64,000 nt of DNA from Paramacrobiotus metropolitanus (GCF_019649055.1 NW_026570251.1:248001-312000); one strand, 5' to 3'. Counted from the first letter of the stretch, positions 32,155-43,215 are shown. The notes: generated from the letters alone by a model not told the origin. Numbers and translations: made by a program.

Positions 32155-34152
32155 ATGCACTTATACGACAACGGAATACGATCATTGTACACATGGAACA
32201 GTGTGGACGTGGAACTGGATGGAATGCTGCAGCACGGCTATGTCATCGGCCTGGAAGATGTCAACGGCGTCTCGCCCCGCATGATTGTGGATTTTGAATG
32301 TCCCACACACCGGTCGGTACCCGTTGAATACGGGAAAGTCCTCGACTGCTCCAATAAGCTGAAGGTGGATGAAATGTGGATGCGGTGCAGCGACGCAAGC
32401 GACATAGAAGTATTAATGCGCGATCAGCCGAATCGTCCGTGGAAATGGTATCCCGGGAAAGTGCTCATACCCAGCTTCGATGGCCTGCCTAATTACGCTC
32501 TGGTGGAGGTACTGCTGACCAACTACAAAATCCGCGAACTCCTCCCCCATAGACAAATGCGGCTGCCGCTGTCGGGAGGAGCACGGCAACTCCGAGTGCT
32601 TCAAACCGACCATTATGTGGTGCTCTCCAGTGTGTTCCCGAAAGGATGTTGGAACAAGCTGGAGCCAACCATGGCACTGCAAGTTCGCCGTGAAATTCAG
32701 CGCATTTACTGGCTGCACATTGTGTCTGTATCTGGCGAAACGTTGACCTATCTCCAGGGGCGCTTCGAAAAATCGCCTCCGGAAGAGGATATGGTGAGAT
32801 AAAATGTTTTATTGCTTCCTATGGTGCAGCCGTGTGCGATTTATGATTTTTTAATCGCCGCATTTACTATGATTATTAGAAACTCCAGTTAGTATTTAGT
32901 AGGCAACTAAATGGGCATTGCAATTTCTTTGCTAAAAGAGGTTGAAAATGATGGTTTATGGCTTGCATATCCTATTTCTTACAGGGTAACAAGATTGAAC
33001 CACGAATTTAACCTCCCATCCACTTATATCCTATGAAACTGTCCATCTTTTTCTTCGGGTAGGTGAAGACGTTCGCAAGCTGTTGCGATCGCGTACGGAA
33101 GGATAGTGAAGGAAAAGTGGATGCTGGCAAACAGGACAACGACGCCAAGCGAAGAAAGACAGTAAACCACGACGCATACATTTGGGCGCTGCCACCGGAG
33201 CTTCTAAGGGAGATCTTCCACTCAATGGACACCATCGACCGGCTGCGCTGCCAACGCACCTGTCATCTGTGAGCAGAAATTCTCACCTCCCCCGAACTGT
33301 TCCGCGACGTCCACGTACATATGCGGGCAAAACAAGCGGATATTTTTCCGAATCCAAGTTACGGCGCTTACGTCTGCATCTTCAAATACATCACACCGAT
33401 GACGCGAACCGTTTTCGTGCGGGATGTCGAAACTTTCGATGTTGACAGTAAAGCCGGTGTAGCGATCAACTGTATTCAACAGGCGCTGGAAAACAGCGGT
33501 ACTTGTCCTATTCGATTAGTCTTGTTCGACAGCAACATGTCCATCGGGCGTTACTGGACTTTGGGGCGTTCCTTGGACAGTCTGCTGCAGGCTTATTCCA
33601 GGATAGCACCATGCTGCACTTGTATAATCTGGAGACATTGTGCTATTTCGTACTGCCAAGAAAACTGCAGCATTCTGCTCCGCATTGCAAATGCCCGTTT
33701 TAATCTGTGTACCATTAGCGCCACACAGATTTGGGACGTACTGGAAAATCATCTCGACTATAGCGAGCTTCTGGATGTGGAGCTGATTTCCCAGTGGATT
33801 GCAGACCAACTGATGGCAAAGTCCGCAAACCGTTGCGCTGACGTCATGCAGGTAAAGCTTCGATTTTGTATTTACTTTAGTAAAGTCATTAGCGTACACC
33901 AAGAACATCAGCGTTGCAATGAGCGGCGAACTTTTTTTGCAGATTTTGATGGCATTTCAGAGCTGCGATCCGCGTCCCTCCGCAAACTACTTTAACAAGA
34001 CGTGGACGATAGACAACCTGGACAGTTTGAACATCGGAAAATTAAATCGACTTTGTCTGTATACTCTATATTGCTACATGCAAAAGTGGAGCGTAAAAAC
34101 CAGTGTAAGCTGTAACCATGGATCCGGGAAGAAGAAACTCAAGGAACTATGA
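32155..34152 (+). pseudogene. Family A copy with a single in-frame stop in the F-box
   Basis: Exons are 32155..32793, 33063..33851 and 33943..34152, with all junctions in phase 0. This gives the same three-exon layout as the intact gene and a 545-codon frame. Exon 1 keeps both Tudor-like repeats (VELDGMLQHGYVIGLEDV; IEVLMRDQPNRPWKWYPGKV) and the KH0-like end (LHIVSVSGETLTYLQ). Exon 2 has the F-box LPPELLREIFHSMDTIDRLR. Exon 3 keeps QSCDPRPS and LNRLCLYTL. The only break is a TGA at 33270-33272, where the intact gene has Trp (PLWNEV; here HL-stop-AE). It is therefore a very recent pseudogene, a null allele, a sequencing error or a readthrough case. Confidence 0.8.
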
Positions 34153-34489
34153 CAAATTGCAAAGTGCCACCAACAGCACCAGAATGCGCCCTACTTTTAT
34201 GCTTAGTACAGGGAAAGAGGATACGGTTATAGCTATACAGCGGTTGTGTACAGCGGTTGTGGTTTTCCTTTTACAGTTCGTAAATGAGTGTAATGAATAC
34301 TGAAAAATAAACTGCTGGAAAGTCGACGTCACAGCAGTGAAAGGCAGTGATAATACCATATGTAGATAAACTGAACTCTGCAACTACAGTATGCGTTGAT
34401 GGGCGATTACTAATTTCATATTGTATTATTCCAGTGAACAAAATATTCCTTCCGTCAAGTAGTCTTCTGCTTCACCAAGAGCTTTCGCC

Positions 34490-36822
34490 TTTCTACTGTG
34501 GATTTTCACCAGACGAGCATTCGCTTGTTGCTGCTGGCGTAATTTTCGACGCCACACCGCCCACGAAGTACGCCAGAGAACAAAAAGACAGATGCGATTT
34601 AACTTCCAAACGTCCAGATTGCTCAGATCCTTTGTCGTCCAGCTTCAGTTCGAATAGTGCGCATAGGGACGCGGAGCGCGGGTCTGATACTCCTTCAGAA
34701 TCTGTAAACCAGCACCGCTGTAACATTACTCCACAGAAAATTTCAAGCAAAATTTTCTATCATACCTTGTAACCTTGATAACTCCGTCGCAGTGTGCTGG
34801 AGACTGGCCCCCAACCTGATCCGTGATCCACTGACCAATATGCTTTACCACATCCTCCGGATTCCACTGCCATTGTTGCACATAGACAAGATGCTGTTCC
34901 AACACGTTCCAAATCGTTGCGACATCGATGCTGTGGAGATTGAACGCCGCATGTGGAATGTGAAAAGGGATTCTGTATTTATCTGTACGGTAGGTCAGAG
35001 ACCAGTTGACCAAGGTGATGTGATGACACCACGACGTCATCTGGCTGTACATTTGCGTCAAGTGGTCAACATATGCCCGCAACGTCTATTTTGGTCCATA
35101 GACGCTAACCAGGCAGCGAGATACCACCAAGCGATCAATTTGACTGCTACTGCTTGCCACCACCTGTTGGATGTAATCGATGGTGTTCTCAACGTCTGTC
35201 CGACTGTCCGTTTTATTGACGATGTCATGAACCGCCGGATCACGGTCAAGACCGGCATCGTGTATGCAGATCAGGCGCGTATCCGGTGTAATATGCTTGA
35301 AGATGCATGCGTAGGCGCCGCAATGGTAGCTGCGAAGAACGTCGGGATGCTCATGATAATGCTGCACGTGAAGACCGCGGATCAGCGGCGGCGTGGTCAG
35401 AAGTTCTTCCCACAGTTGAGAGGCGCGTCGGCATCGCAGCCGGTCAATAGTGTCCAGACACTGGAAGATCTCAGTCAAAATTTCCAATGGTAGTGCTCAA
35501 ATTCGTTCGCCGCTGTTCACCGTCTCCTCCCACTTTGTATGTGTTGGGGGTCTTTCCAGGACCTGGTTTGCTGCTGAATCCGCAATAACGCGATATCGGT
35601 AGTATGCGAAAGGCCTCCGCTAAACAAAAAAATGACATTAGCTTAAACGTTATAAAACTTTTGTTTTTGCTGCAGTTTGACAAAGATAAAATAACGATAT
35701 TATATATCTGCAATCATATAATAGGCCTGCGGATATGAATATGACTATTACGGTATTCCCAATACATACTCTAGTGCTGTACTGCCATTTGAAATAACGT
35801 TTGCCACGGCCACTCTCTCAACCGACGAAAATATTTTTTTAGGTATACCCACGGGTCTTTTTTGAAAAAACGAAATTTTTGGTAGACGGGAGCCAGTGAT
35901 ATGGCCCTGGATATATGCCAGTATTTAGAATTATTATGTGCACAAGTATTTTATGAAGAATATTTCATGTACATTTTCTCTTCCGGGTACAAATATATAA
36001 AATCATTCTGATATTATATTATGTGCATATACAGTATTACCGCGAAACATGTGTGGGAGTGCGCAAACGTTAATTCCCTGGGTATACACCAGCCTCGGGC
36101 CATGTGCCGGGTCGCTTCCTTTGACTTACTTTTCGGTTATTCCACAACCGCATTTTGCAGCGTCGCTCTAAATAGGTCATCGAGTCGCCAACAATCGATA
36201 CAATGTGTATGTAACGGTTGGACTGTATTTCACGCCGCAACCGAATCGCCACTGCTGCCTCCAGTGTGATCCAAAATCCTGGGAAGCTATACGACCGCAG
36301 CTTATAATCTTTCGGCTTGATTATTCTGCGCTCGCGTTCCTCGTCCGATAGCGGTAACCGCATCTGCTGTTGGGTGAGAAGTTCGCGCATAGTGCGGGTG
36401 TTTACAGTCACATCTACCAAAGCCTGATTCGACGGATACTCGAAGCGTTAAAGTAGCGCTTTGGCGGGATACCATTTCCATGGATGACTGGGCTGGCCAC
36501 GGAGCAACACTTCCACGCTAGGACAATCGCCGTCCTCTGGCATCCGCGATAACGTGTTCGTCCGGCCGTAGTACTCATTGCTCAACCATCTGGGTCCTGT
36601 ATTTGCTGGAACAGTCGAGCACCTTTCCGTAGTCAACCGGCACCGACCGTAGTCCTGTGCACCCAAAATCCGCGATCAGACGCTGCGAGCCGCCTTCCAC
36701 TGTTTCTAGCCCAATAACATGCCCGTACTGCAGCATTCCATTTATTTCTACATCCACTGCATTCCATTCGTAAGCTCATTCCATTCGTAAGCTTGGCGGT
36801 GTGCGTACTCGTACAAATGCAT
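34490..36822 (-). pseudogene. Family A copy, minus strand, several lesions
   Basis: Exon 1 is about 36822-36130 (MHLYEYAHRQAYEWN; VEINGMLQYGHVIGLETV; VEVLLRGQPSHPWKWYPAKA; IHIVSIVGDSMTYLERR). Exon 2 is about 35622-34770 (LPLEILTEIFQCLDTIDRLR). Exon 3 starts at 34701. Lesions seen: a 17-bp tandem duplication at 36761-36794 that shifts the frame; a further frame change between the two Tudor-like repeats; a TAA near 36450; a TGA at the conserved Trp just before the F-box (I-stop-ALPLE); a TAG at 35086-35088 where relatives have Trp; and a TGA in exon 3. It faces the copy at 32155 tail to tail, only about 340 bp apart. Confidence 0.75.
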
Positions 36823-37980
36823 TTCGCCTCTCCAGCAAGAGTTTTTTTCTGACAGTTATAACAATAGCAGAACACCCCGAAGATCACAGAACGCGAAAAA
36901 TAGGTACATTACTACTTACATACTAATCAACTTTGTAAAATTAATGGATCAAGCACCTGCCTGTCGCGTAGCGTTTTATTCGAATTCACATGGCATAAGG
37001 TTTTCTTATTTGATGGACTGAAGTTCAAGACATGTTATTTGCGTTCGTTGCTTGCTTTCCCGTAAATTGCGATTGCCGCATTAAGTGTCATTTCTTTATA
37101 CTTGTTCAAAGTCTCCTGTTTAGTGCACATACGTAAGTGGTAGGGTGGTAGCTATCTATGCCTTATTCACTATCCCTTGCTATGCCGGATAGTGAATAAC
37201 TAGGCAGAACAGGAATGTAATGAGGTAATTACTTTTTAGTACGTGCAACGCATAGAGGCAAAGGCAGCGCAGCGCAATTTTTATTCGTTCTAATTTCGTT
37301 TTGCATAGGACGCCGACACCCTATTAGTATTTTCTGAATTTTTAAATCTAGAATTCTTTGAACTTCAATTTTTTTGGTTCTACCAACCAGAAACAAAAAT
37401 TATGCCGTTCAGTACTCAGAAGATAGAGCCGACTTCGCTTCAGCACGCATTGAATCCGCGGATATGATCTGCCAACTGATAACCATGCGATGCAGCATAT
37501 CCGCGATCCGAATTAAAGAAGATCCGTATCTCAGGTGCGCGAAGGGCGGCATCTTTGATGTGCGCGCGTAGACGTCATCGAACGTTCTCCCATACTTACT
37601 TTAGATGATAATTACACAAAAACAGTAAATAAAAAATTTAATAAAATACTGCACATTGTATTCTACTAGGTGCTGTAAGTCTCGTATTTTGGTGAATATG
37701 CGCTGATTTCAACTTTAATGGTAAGTGTCAAAAGTGGTACGAGGTGCAAAGGGTGATAAAAGTGGTATGCAGAGCCAAATTCTCTTAAATTTATTGCTAG
37801 CCTTTTCACTGCAGAATACCACATAAGTTGTAACAATGCATAAACGCGTTCTGAAATCGTGAAAGCGATTGCTACCATACATGTACAAAAATCCGGAGCT
37901 ATTGCGGGAGTGCCGGCATACTTTATTTAATCAATCTGCTATTCTAAGGGAAAGCGATTGAAATGGAACTGAGCAAGAGG
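36823..37980. other. Intergenic between family A copies
   Basis: No exon is recognised. The sequence around 37160-37200 has a small inverted pair, tagtgaata and tattcacta. It may have held the first exon of the following copy, but nothing traceable remains. Confidence 0.4.
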
Positions 37981-37984
37981 AAGC

Positions 37985-38990
37985 AGGAAACACCTGCGTA
38001 TCAGTTTGGACGCTGCCACTGGAACTTCTGAAAGAGATCTTTCTGTCACTGGACAACGTAGACCGGCTGCGCTGCCGACTTAACTGTGGGAGCAAATTCT
38101 CAACTCCCCAGAACTCTGCCGCGATGTCCACGTGCAGCTGCGGCCGACGCAATCCGATGCTTTTCTATATTCTGACCACTGTGCTTTTGCGTGCATCTTT
38201 AAGCTTGTCACTCCAATCACGCGAGCAATTTATATCCGGGATGCCATTTCGTACGCTTTGACCGGAAAAATACAGTTGCGCACGGGTAACGGCCATATTG
38301 CCCGTCACGCGGTCCGCTACATTCAGAAGGTGCTGGAAAGCACCGGCATCCATGTTAATCGTTTGACCCTATGCGACAGCAGGATCACTCGTCCTAAGCG
38401 AACTTTGGGGATTCAATTCGAGGATCGGGTGCCGGCATACTCCGCACTGGCATCGTGGTGCCCTCGCATAATGTGGAGGAATTGTTTATTGGTTGCGGTC
38501 CGAACACCATTCTGTTCCGCATTCCGATTTTTGTCTCAATATAATTAATACAGAACATATTTGGGATTTTTGTGACAAGCATCTCGTTTGTGAGAGCGGT
38601 TGGAAGTGCAACGTATCGCACAGTTGATTGCAGGCCACCAGAAGCAACCAGAAGCTGCACTAAAATTATTCAGGTGGCGTACAGATCCTTTTCCTGCAGA
38701 GTACAGTAGAGTATACTACCGTTAAAAGACGACAGTTTTGCAGGTTTTTAAGTTTTTCCAAAGCTGCGACCCGTGTCCTTCGGCTAACTGCTATACATAA
38801 TCCATATAATGCTAAAATTGCTACACCAATGCTATAATTGCCATACCTTCTGTAATCAACAATGGACACCAGAGAATATGCGCAGTTTGAAAGTTTTGAT
38901 AATAAATCGACTCTGTTTTTGTGCACTGCCTTACTACATGTTAAAGTGGGGAGGTAGAAAATGCTTTATTAGAAAGGATCGAAGAAGGAA
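37985..38990 (+). pseudogene. Family A copy lacking exon 1, frameshifted
   Basis: The F-box part reads LPLELLKEIFLSLDNVDRLR and then changes frame within the conserved RxxLW segment, continuing as LWEQILNSPELCRDVHVQLR, then TRAIYIRDA. A second loss of frame follows about 38500. Exon 3, after a tttgcag acceptor near 38743, carries FFQSCDPCPSAN, an inserted stretch with several stops, and then QQWTPENMRSLKVLIINRLC. No first exon is found upstream. Confidence 0.7.
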
Positions 38991-39060
38991 CTGATAAAAC
39001 GTAGACATTAGTACAGCTGCGAATATAATTGTAAGTACATGGTACCACTGATTTGCAATT

Positions 39061-39101
39061 GCAGTTGCGAAAAATGTCTATTAGACATTTTTCGCAACTG
39101 C
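39061..39101. repeat. Perfect 41-bp palindrome
   Basis: The arms gcagttgcgaaaaatgtcta (39061-39080) and tagacatttttcgcaactgc (39082-39101) are exact reverse complements around a single T. Such a sequence could extrude as a cruciform or fold as a hairpin. It lies 30-40 bp from the LINE target site. Confidence 0.85.
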
Positions 39102-39130
39102 TCCACTTAACCATAGCACTACACTTAACC

Positions 39131-39143
39131 ATACGCTATGGTT
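39131..39143. repeat. LINE target-site duplication, 3'-end side
   Basis: The 13-bp sequence atacgctatggtt is repeated exactly at 42457-42469, bracketing the LINE. Confidence 0.8.
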
Positions 39144-39218
39144 TGCAACTAGCCACAATTTACAATTACAAATTACAACACGAGCACTTTTAACAAGAGC
39201 TTCGGAAACTATCACTCA

Positions 39219-40991
39219 TTAAGCATCAATCGACGGCGGCGGCCTAATCACAGAGAAAATTTGGTCTAAATTCGCTCCCATCGGCGCCGTCCCCATGATC
39301 GATGCAGCATTTTCTCGCTGTATTTCGATACTGATCCGTTGGCGAAGATATTCCGTGGCTCGTTTTTCGCCGGTTTCTTGACGTATTTTCTGTCCGAATT
39401 CCGTTATTGTTCGGACAGCTTCCGGTCCGGGTGGTCCGAGCGTCTCAAAGCCCAGAGCACGGAATAGGTAGTCCTGGCCGATATCGCGATATTTCTCGAT
39501 CTTGCCCTGCTCGGCCTGTGCTGCTGCTGCTCCCGCTCGTGCGGATGTCGCGACGATGTGCGATATGGCCACTGTATTGACGCACGTTGCGTCCCATGGC
39601 AACATCCGTCCTCTCTCCCATGGTGTCAAGGTAACGCCGTCTGGGCGCTTGCTGTCTGTAGGGAAGATACCTTGTGGCTCTAATTCGCTTTCAAAGCCGG
39701 CCGATGCGAGGCTGCGCTTCACATTGGCGTTCAGGCATTTATGCGTAGGGATTCGTCCGCGGCTTTTCTTGCAGCTTAAGCCGTGGTAACCGCGGGCATC
39801 CGCCCACTCACCGCATACACAGCGGTGTGGGGTGATGATCGGTGCTCCAAGCCGTAAACCAACGGCGATTCGTACTGCTGAGTCTGTAAGAAGGTTGCCA
39901 AGGGAGGCAGCCGGAAGCGCACCCAACCATGCGCCGTTTTCTTTCGTGCTAACACCGTTCAATCTTGCCTGTTCGGAGATGTCGTTCCCAGCTGCCGTTC
40001 GTAATTGTTCAACGGTGTTTTGGACAATAGGATTGTCCCATACCTTCTGGACCGGTCGCGCGTCATGGTGTGGGAGGTCTTGTTGGGTTACTTCTTGCCG
40101 TTCTGCAGCAGCATCACGACAGTAGATCTGTGGTTGGAACTCGATAATTTCCGATGCTAATGGAGCCACCGAATAAGCAGAGGCCAGAAAGGCCGGAAGG
40201 GCAAGCTTTTCGACGCTTCGAATTCCGAGACCGCCTTCTATTATCGGGAGAGATGCCTGCATCCATATGTCTTCAGTAATGTTGACATGGGTAATGCTAG
40301 TTAAGCTTTGGCGAATGATATCGTCAAATGCTTTTAACAGGGCTTTCTGCTGGTAGCATCGGCTGGCGCGCAGTTTATAGATCAGCTTTACTGTGCCCAT
40401 GCTGCATCTTAACAAGTACAGAGCCTGATGGGCCGGTATTAGATTTAGCCGCTCCGTCATTCGGGCGATTACCTCCGTAGCACTGACGAGTGCGCCTGCA
40501 ACCGCATCATCGTGGATTTGCGCACCGAGGTAATGCAGATCCTTCAGCTGGGGACAAACCAGGTCTGGGTACGCATGAAGAAACGCATCGTACACAGTTT
40601 GGCGTTCTTCCTCGGAGCCTCTGATAACCATCAGCTCGCATTTTGCTATATTAAGCGTTAGCTCGCGCACTCGTAGCGCCTCCTGCAGTGAGCAGAGATC
40701 GTCAAAGACATCTTCAGGGCCTCCGCCGAGCGCATCATCGTCAAGAAAACACTCTTTCAGCTTCGACTTCAGGCGTTTGTGGGGTCCAGTAGTTGTAAGG
40801 CAGTACAGTAGCGGGCCTAAAGGGTCTCCTTGCTGGATGCCCGCCTGTGAAGATGCACTGTACATGCCGTGCAACAGTACTGATGTTTTCACCGTAGCAC
40901 TGCCACACAAACTTGTAGTACTCCGGCATGAACTCTTCGGCAGATTTAGGTATGTAGTTTCGGTCAAGGGAATTGAAGGCATCCTTGACAT
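39219..40991 (-). CDS. LINE protein, C-terminal part (RT end, thumb, endonuclease)
   Basis: The frame contains RT block 4 (SSQAGIQQGDPLGPLLYCL), the catalytic FLDDDALGG, and a thumb region with LHYLGAQI. It then has a Cys-His segment (CVCGEWADARGYHGLSC), followed by PD-(D/E)xK-like residues in KRPDGVTL and LPWDATCV, which is the arrangement of R2-like endonucleases. It overlaps the upstream RT frame in another phase. The switch falls roughly between the FVWQCYG-like and SVLLHGMYS segments, near 40.89 kb. Confidence 0.8.
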   Translation of the reverse strand: MSRMPSIPLTETTYLNLPKSSCRSTTSLCGSATVKTSVLLHGMYSASSQAGIQQGDPLGPLLYCLTTTGPHKRLKSKLKECFLDDDALGGGPEDVFDDLCSLQEALRVRELTLNIAKCELMVIRGSEEERQTVYDAFLHAYPDLVCPQLKDLHYLGAQIHDDAVAGALVSATEVIARMTERLNLIPAHQALYLLRCSMGTVKLIYKLRASRCYQQKALLKAFDDIIRQSLTSITHVNITEDIWMQASLPIIEGGLGIRSVEKLALPAFLASAYSVAPLASEIIEFQPQIYCRDAAAERQEVTQQDLPHHDARPVQKVWDNPIVQNTVEQLRTAAGNDISEQARLNGVSTKENGAWLGALPAASLGNLLTDSAVRIAVGLRLGAPIITPHRCVCGEWADARGYHGLSCKKSRGRIPTHKCLNANVKRSLASAGFESELEPQGIFPTDSKRPDGVTLTPWERGRMLPWDATCVNTVAISHIVATSARAGAAAAQAEQGKIEKYRDIGQDYLFRALGFETLGPPGPEAVRTITEFGQKIRQETGEKRATEYLRQRISIEIQRENAASIMGTAPMGANLDQIFSVIRPPPSIDA

Positions 40992-42132
40992 CTAGTTTAA
41001 GGAAAACCTGTGGCTTGTCCAGAATTGCAGCATCTTCGATAAAACTGCGTGCGGCATGGACAGCAGCCTCCACGCCCCCTTTCGTTGCGAAACCCAGCTG
41101 AATTGGCTGCAACTCTTTATTCAAGTGTCGTAACCTGAAAGTCACAATGCGGCAAAACACACGCCTCAGGCTTGTTCCCACTGCAATGGGACGAATCCCA
41201 TTATCTTTCTTCTTGAATGCAAACAAGTTTGCACCATACAGCATCGGGGTAATGTCCTGGGATACCGCCCCCTTCAACATTATGTTCGCAACGGCAGCCA
41301 GTGATTCACATAACTTTTTACCCAGTTCATGGTGTTTCAGACTGATCAGCTCCTTCAGATATTGCGGTCGTAATCCATCAGGGCCTGCTGCCGATCCATT
41401 TGGGAAGGCACGAACTGCTTCTGCAATTTCTGCAACAGTAATATCAAGGGCTATCGGGGTTGCGGGTCCCGGAGGCGGGTGACGTATCGGAGGGTTTGAA
41501 GGGTGCTTCTCCTTCAACGCAATGAAGGTCTCTGGCGTCGCGGGCAGAACCGTTTCTTCGGTGGTTAGCTGCCGTACAGCACCGCTGACATTGCCGTCCT
41601 GAAGCTTGCGGCTGACTCGCTTGCGGAGCTGCACAGGAGCGTCTGGTTCAGCTGCACGAGGAGCGCGGTCCGTCGAAGGACCCTGTATTGATTCGGGAGG
41701 ACCATGGTTTTGGATGTTTTGACGGATGATATTGGGGTATGACAGGCGTGGTCTTTGGCTTGGCGCTGCTTTCGGTTGCCCAAGGGTTGCGTAACTGAAG
41801 ACGAGGAGATCAGTCCAAGCTTCAGTGGAGTTATTGTCCGTAACTTTCTCCAGCGTCTGCAGTAACGCTTCGGCCACTATAATGCGGGTGCTCTTCGGGA
41901 TGTGATCGGGAAGATGGACTGTTTCGCGTAATCCCGCCAGGCGGGATGGGAGATCAGTTGGTACGGTGCGCTGCTGATTATTAGTCGAGACGCTTGGTGG
42001 GGGCGGTTGAGAACGCAGCTGACGTTGTTCTGCTTTGGCGCATTCTTTCGGTTGGGTCTCAAGGTGTTTCGACAGATACAGTGCACTGGAAAGGACTTTC
42101 AGGCACTTTGGGCATTGAAGAGGGTTCGTCAT
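40741..42132 (-). CDS. LINE protein, N-terminal part (zinc finger, RT start)
   Basis: The frame starts MTNPLQCPKCLKVLSSALYL, with a CPKC...H...C finger like those at the N-terminus of RLE-type LINE proteins. A proline-rich linker follows, then RT blocks FPNGSAAGPDGLRPQYLKEL, RPIAVGTSLRRVFCRI and KLDVKDAFNSLDRNYIP. The open frame then runs on in a non-homologous phase for about 150 nt past the break. Confidence 0.8.
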   Translation of the reverse strand: MTNPLQCPKCLKVLSSALYLSKHLETQPKECAKAEQRQLRSQPPPPSVSTNNQQRTVPTDLPSRLAGLRETVHLPDHIPKSTRIIVAEALLQTLEKVTDNNSTEAWTDLLVFSYATLGQPKAAPSQRPRLSYPNIIRQNIQNHGPPESIQGPSTDRAPRAAEPDAPVQLRKRVSRKLQDGNVSGAVRQLTTEETVLPATPETFIALKEKHPSNPPIRHPPPGPATPIALDITVAEIAEAVRAFPNGSAAGPDGLRPQYLKELISLKHHELGKKLCESLAAVANIMLKGAVSQDITPMLYGANLFAFKKKDNGIRPIAVGTSLRRVFCRIVTFRLRHLNKELQPIQLGFATKGGVEAAVHAARSFIEDAAILDKPQVFLKLDVKDAFNSLDRNYIPKSAEEFMPEYYKFVWQCYGENISTVARHVQCIFTGGHPARRPFRPATVLPYNYWTPQTPEVEAERVFS

Positions 42133-42456
42133 TGTCGTCCCTTTAATAAAGCGTTCGGTGGAGAAAGAGATCTGAATTCAGGAGATCAGAAAAGAGTACT
42201 TACACGGTGTGGAACTGTGGCGGCTCGATAACTGCGGGACAACTGCCACGACAGTCTCTGGAGAAGATCTCCAGACTAGGTCCCGCAGCCACCCTTTGGT
42301 ACTGGATGAGGGAAATTTTTTATCCAGGGGCAAAAACGAACCCAGTTGGAAACCGACACAAAATCATGATCAAAAAGCCATTGTTTACAGAAACTTATTT
42401 AGTCTTATTAATTCTTAGTCTTATTCGCTAAAATTAATATAAGTTCGTACAAAGTT

Positions 42457-42469
42457 ATACGCTATGGTT
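42457..42469. repeat. LINE target-site duplication, 5'-end side
   Basis: This is an exact copy of 39131-39143. Joined without the LINE, the site would read as a 27-bp palindrome with 11-bp arms (CACTTAACCAT and ATGGTTAAGTG) around ACGCT. Confidence 0.8.
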
Positions 42470-42924
42470 AAGTGCGAGCGTATGGTAAGTGCGGATACCA
42501 TACAAATTCGTTGTATGGTAGCTGACTTCCAAAGGCTCCTCTTAGTTCCCATACACTTTAACATCGTTAGAGCTAAGCTTTTCTAGCACAGAAAACATCG
42601 GAGAACGTGAATTTTGATGTTCCACAAGGATGCCATACCGTGTAGCATGAGAAAAAAAATAAATACGAAGACTTCTAGAAAACAACTGCGTTGGTTTTAA
42701 GGTATCCTTTACACTGTCACTCCGATGGCGGTGTCTAGCTACACGATAAGGTATGCTTAAGGTATGGTTATGGTGTCTTTTGCGAAAAGCCTCTAATGTT
42801 GGGCATTAAACACACTATGGCAAGCTAAACTCCGCAGAAAGAATATTTGTTGCCTTTATTCCAGTGATGAATTTAAGGGAACGGGTGCAAGCACTTCATC
42901 GAAGTGGAACCACTTCTAAGGTCG
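42470..42924. other. Palindrome-rich flank of the LINE target
   Basis: The first 80 bp contain further words related to the target (gcgtatggtaagtgcgg, ataccatac, gtatggta), suggesting an older hairpin repeat. The remainder shows no gene. Confidence 0.45.
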
Positions 42925-43215
42925 GCTAGGAATATCGATGTTCATTACCTCCACTTCAAATCCAGCCTCTGCGCCTCCGGGCGTACACAGTATAGGCTTT
43001 TCGCTGCCTTTGTAACCCACAAAATTGTAAGAACTTAAGACTGTCTTCATAGGAGCGCTAGTGAACCATCCCGTAATTTATTGGGGCTAACCGTCCTGTC
43101 GTGAATCCGAAATCAACAAGAGACGCTCCATGTTGTATCCACCGTTTTCTAGCCCTGTAACGTAACCATGCAGCAGTATTCCATCCACTTCCACATCCAA
43201 TCCATTCCATTCCTA
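42925..43215 (-). pseudogene. Family A exon 1 fragment plus an unassigned short frame
   Basis: Minus-strand sequence near 43215-43090 encodes LDVEVDGILLHGYVTGLENG, a clear match to the first Tudor-like repeat, and then loses frame. Closer to 42925 another minus frame reads YNFVGYKGSEKPILCTPGG and ends EVEVMNIDIPSRP before a stop. I do not recognise it. It could be the last exon of an unrelated gene or a chance frame. Confidence 0.5.

Larger units (their letters stand above)
39144..42456 (-). mobile_element. Non-LTR retrotransposon (LINE) with restriction-like endonuclease
   Basis: The element is about 3.3 kb, read on the minus strand, and bounded by 13-bp target-site duplications. Its 3' end on the minus strand is a short TTGTAAT-like repetitive tail (39145-39182) rather than a long poly(A). 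Its 5' untranslated part occupies about 42133-42456. An N-terminal Cys/His finger, reverse transcriptase and C-terminal restriction-like endonuclease assign it to the RLE group (R2, NeSL, HERO and relatives). I cannot place the clade more precisely. One frame change splits the protein, so this copy is probably inactive. Confidence 0.8.

Noticed and set aside
32155-35520. Alternative genetic code (TGA or TAG as Trp) to explain the stops
   Set aside because: The intact genes here use TGA, TAG and TAA as normal terminators (TGA for the intact family A gene, TAG for the cyclase), and other copies have frameshifts as well.
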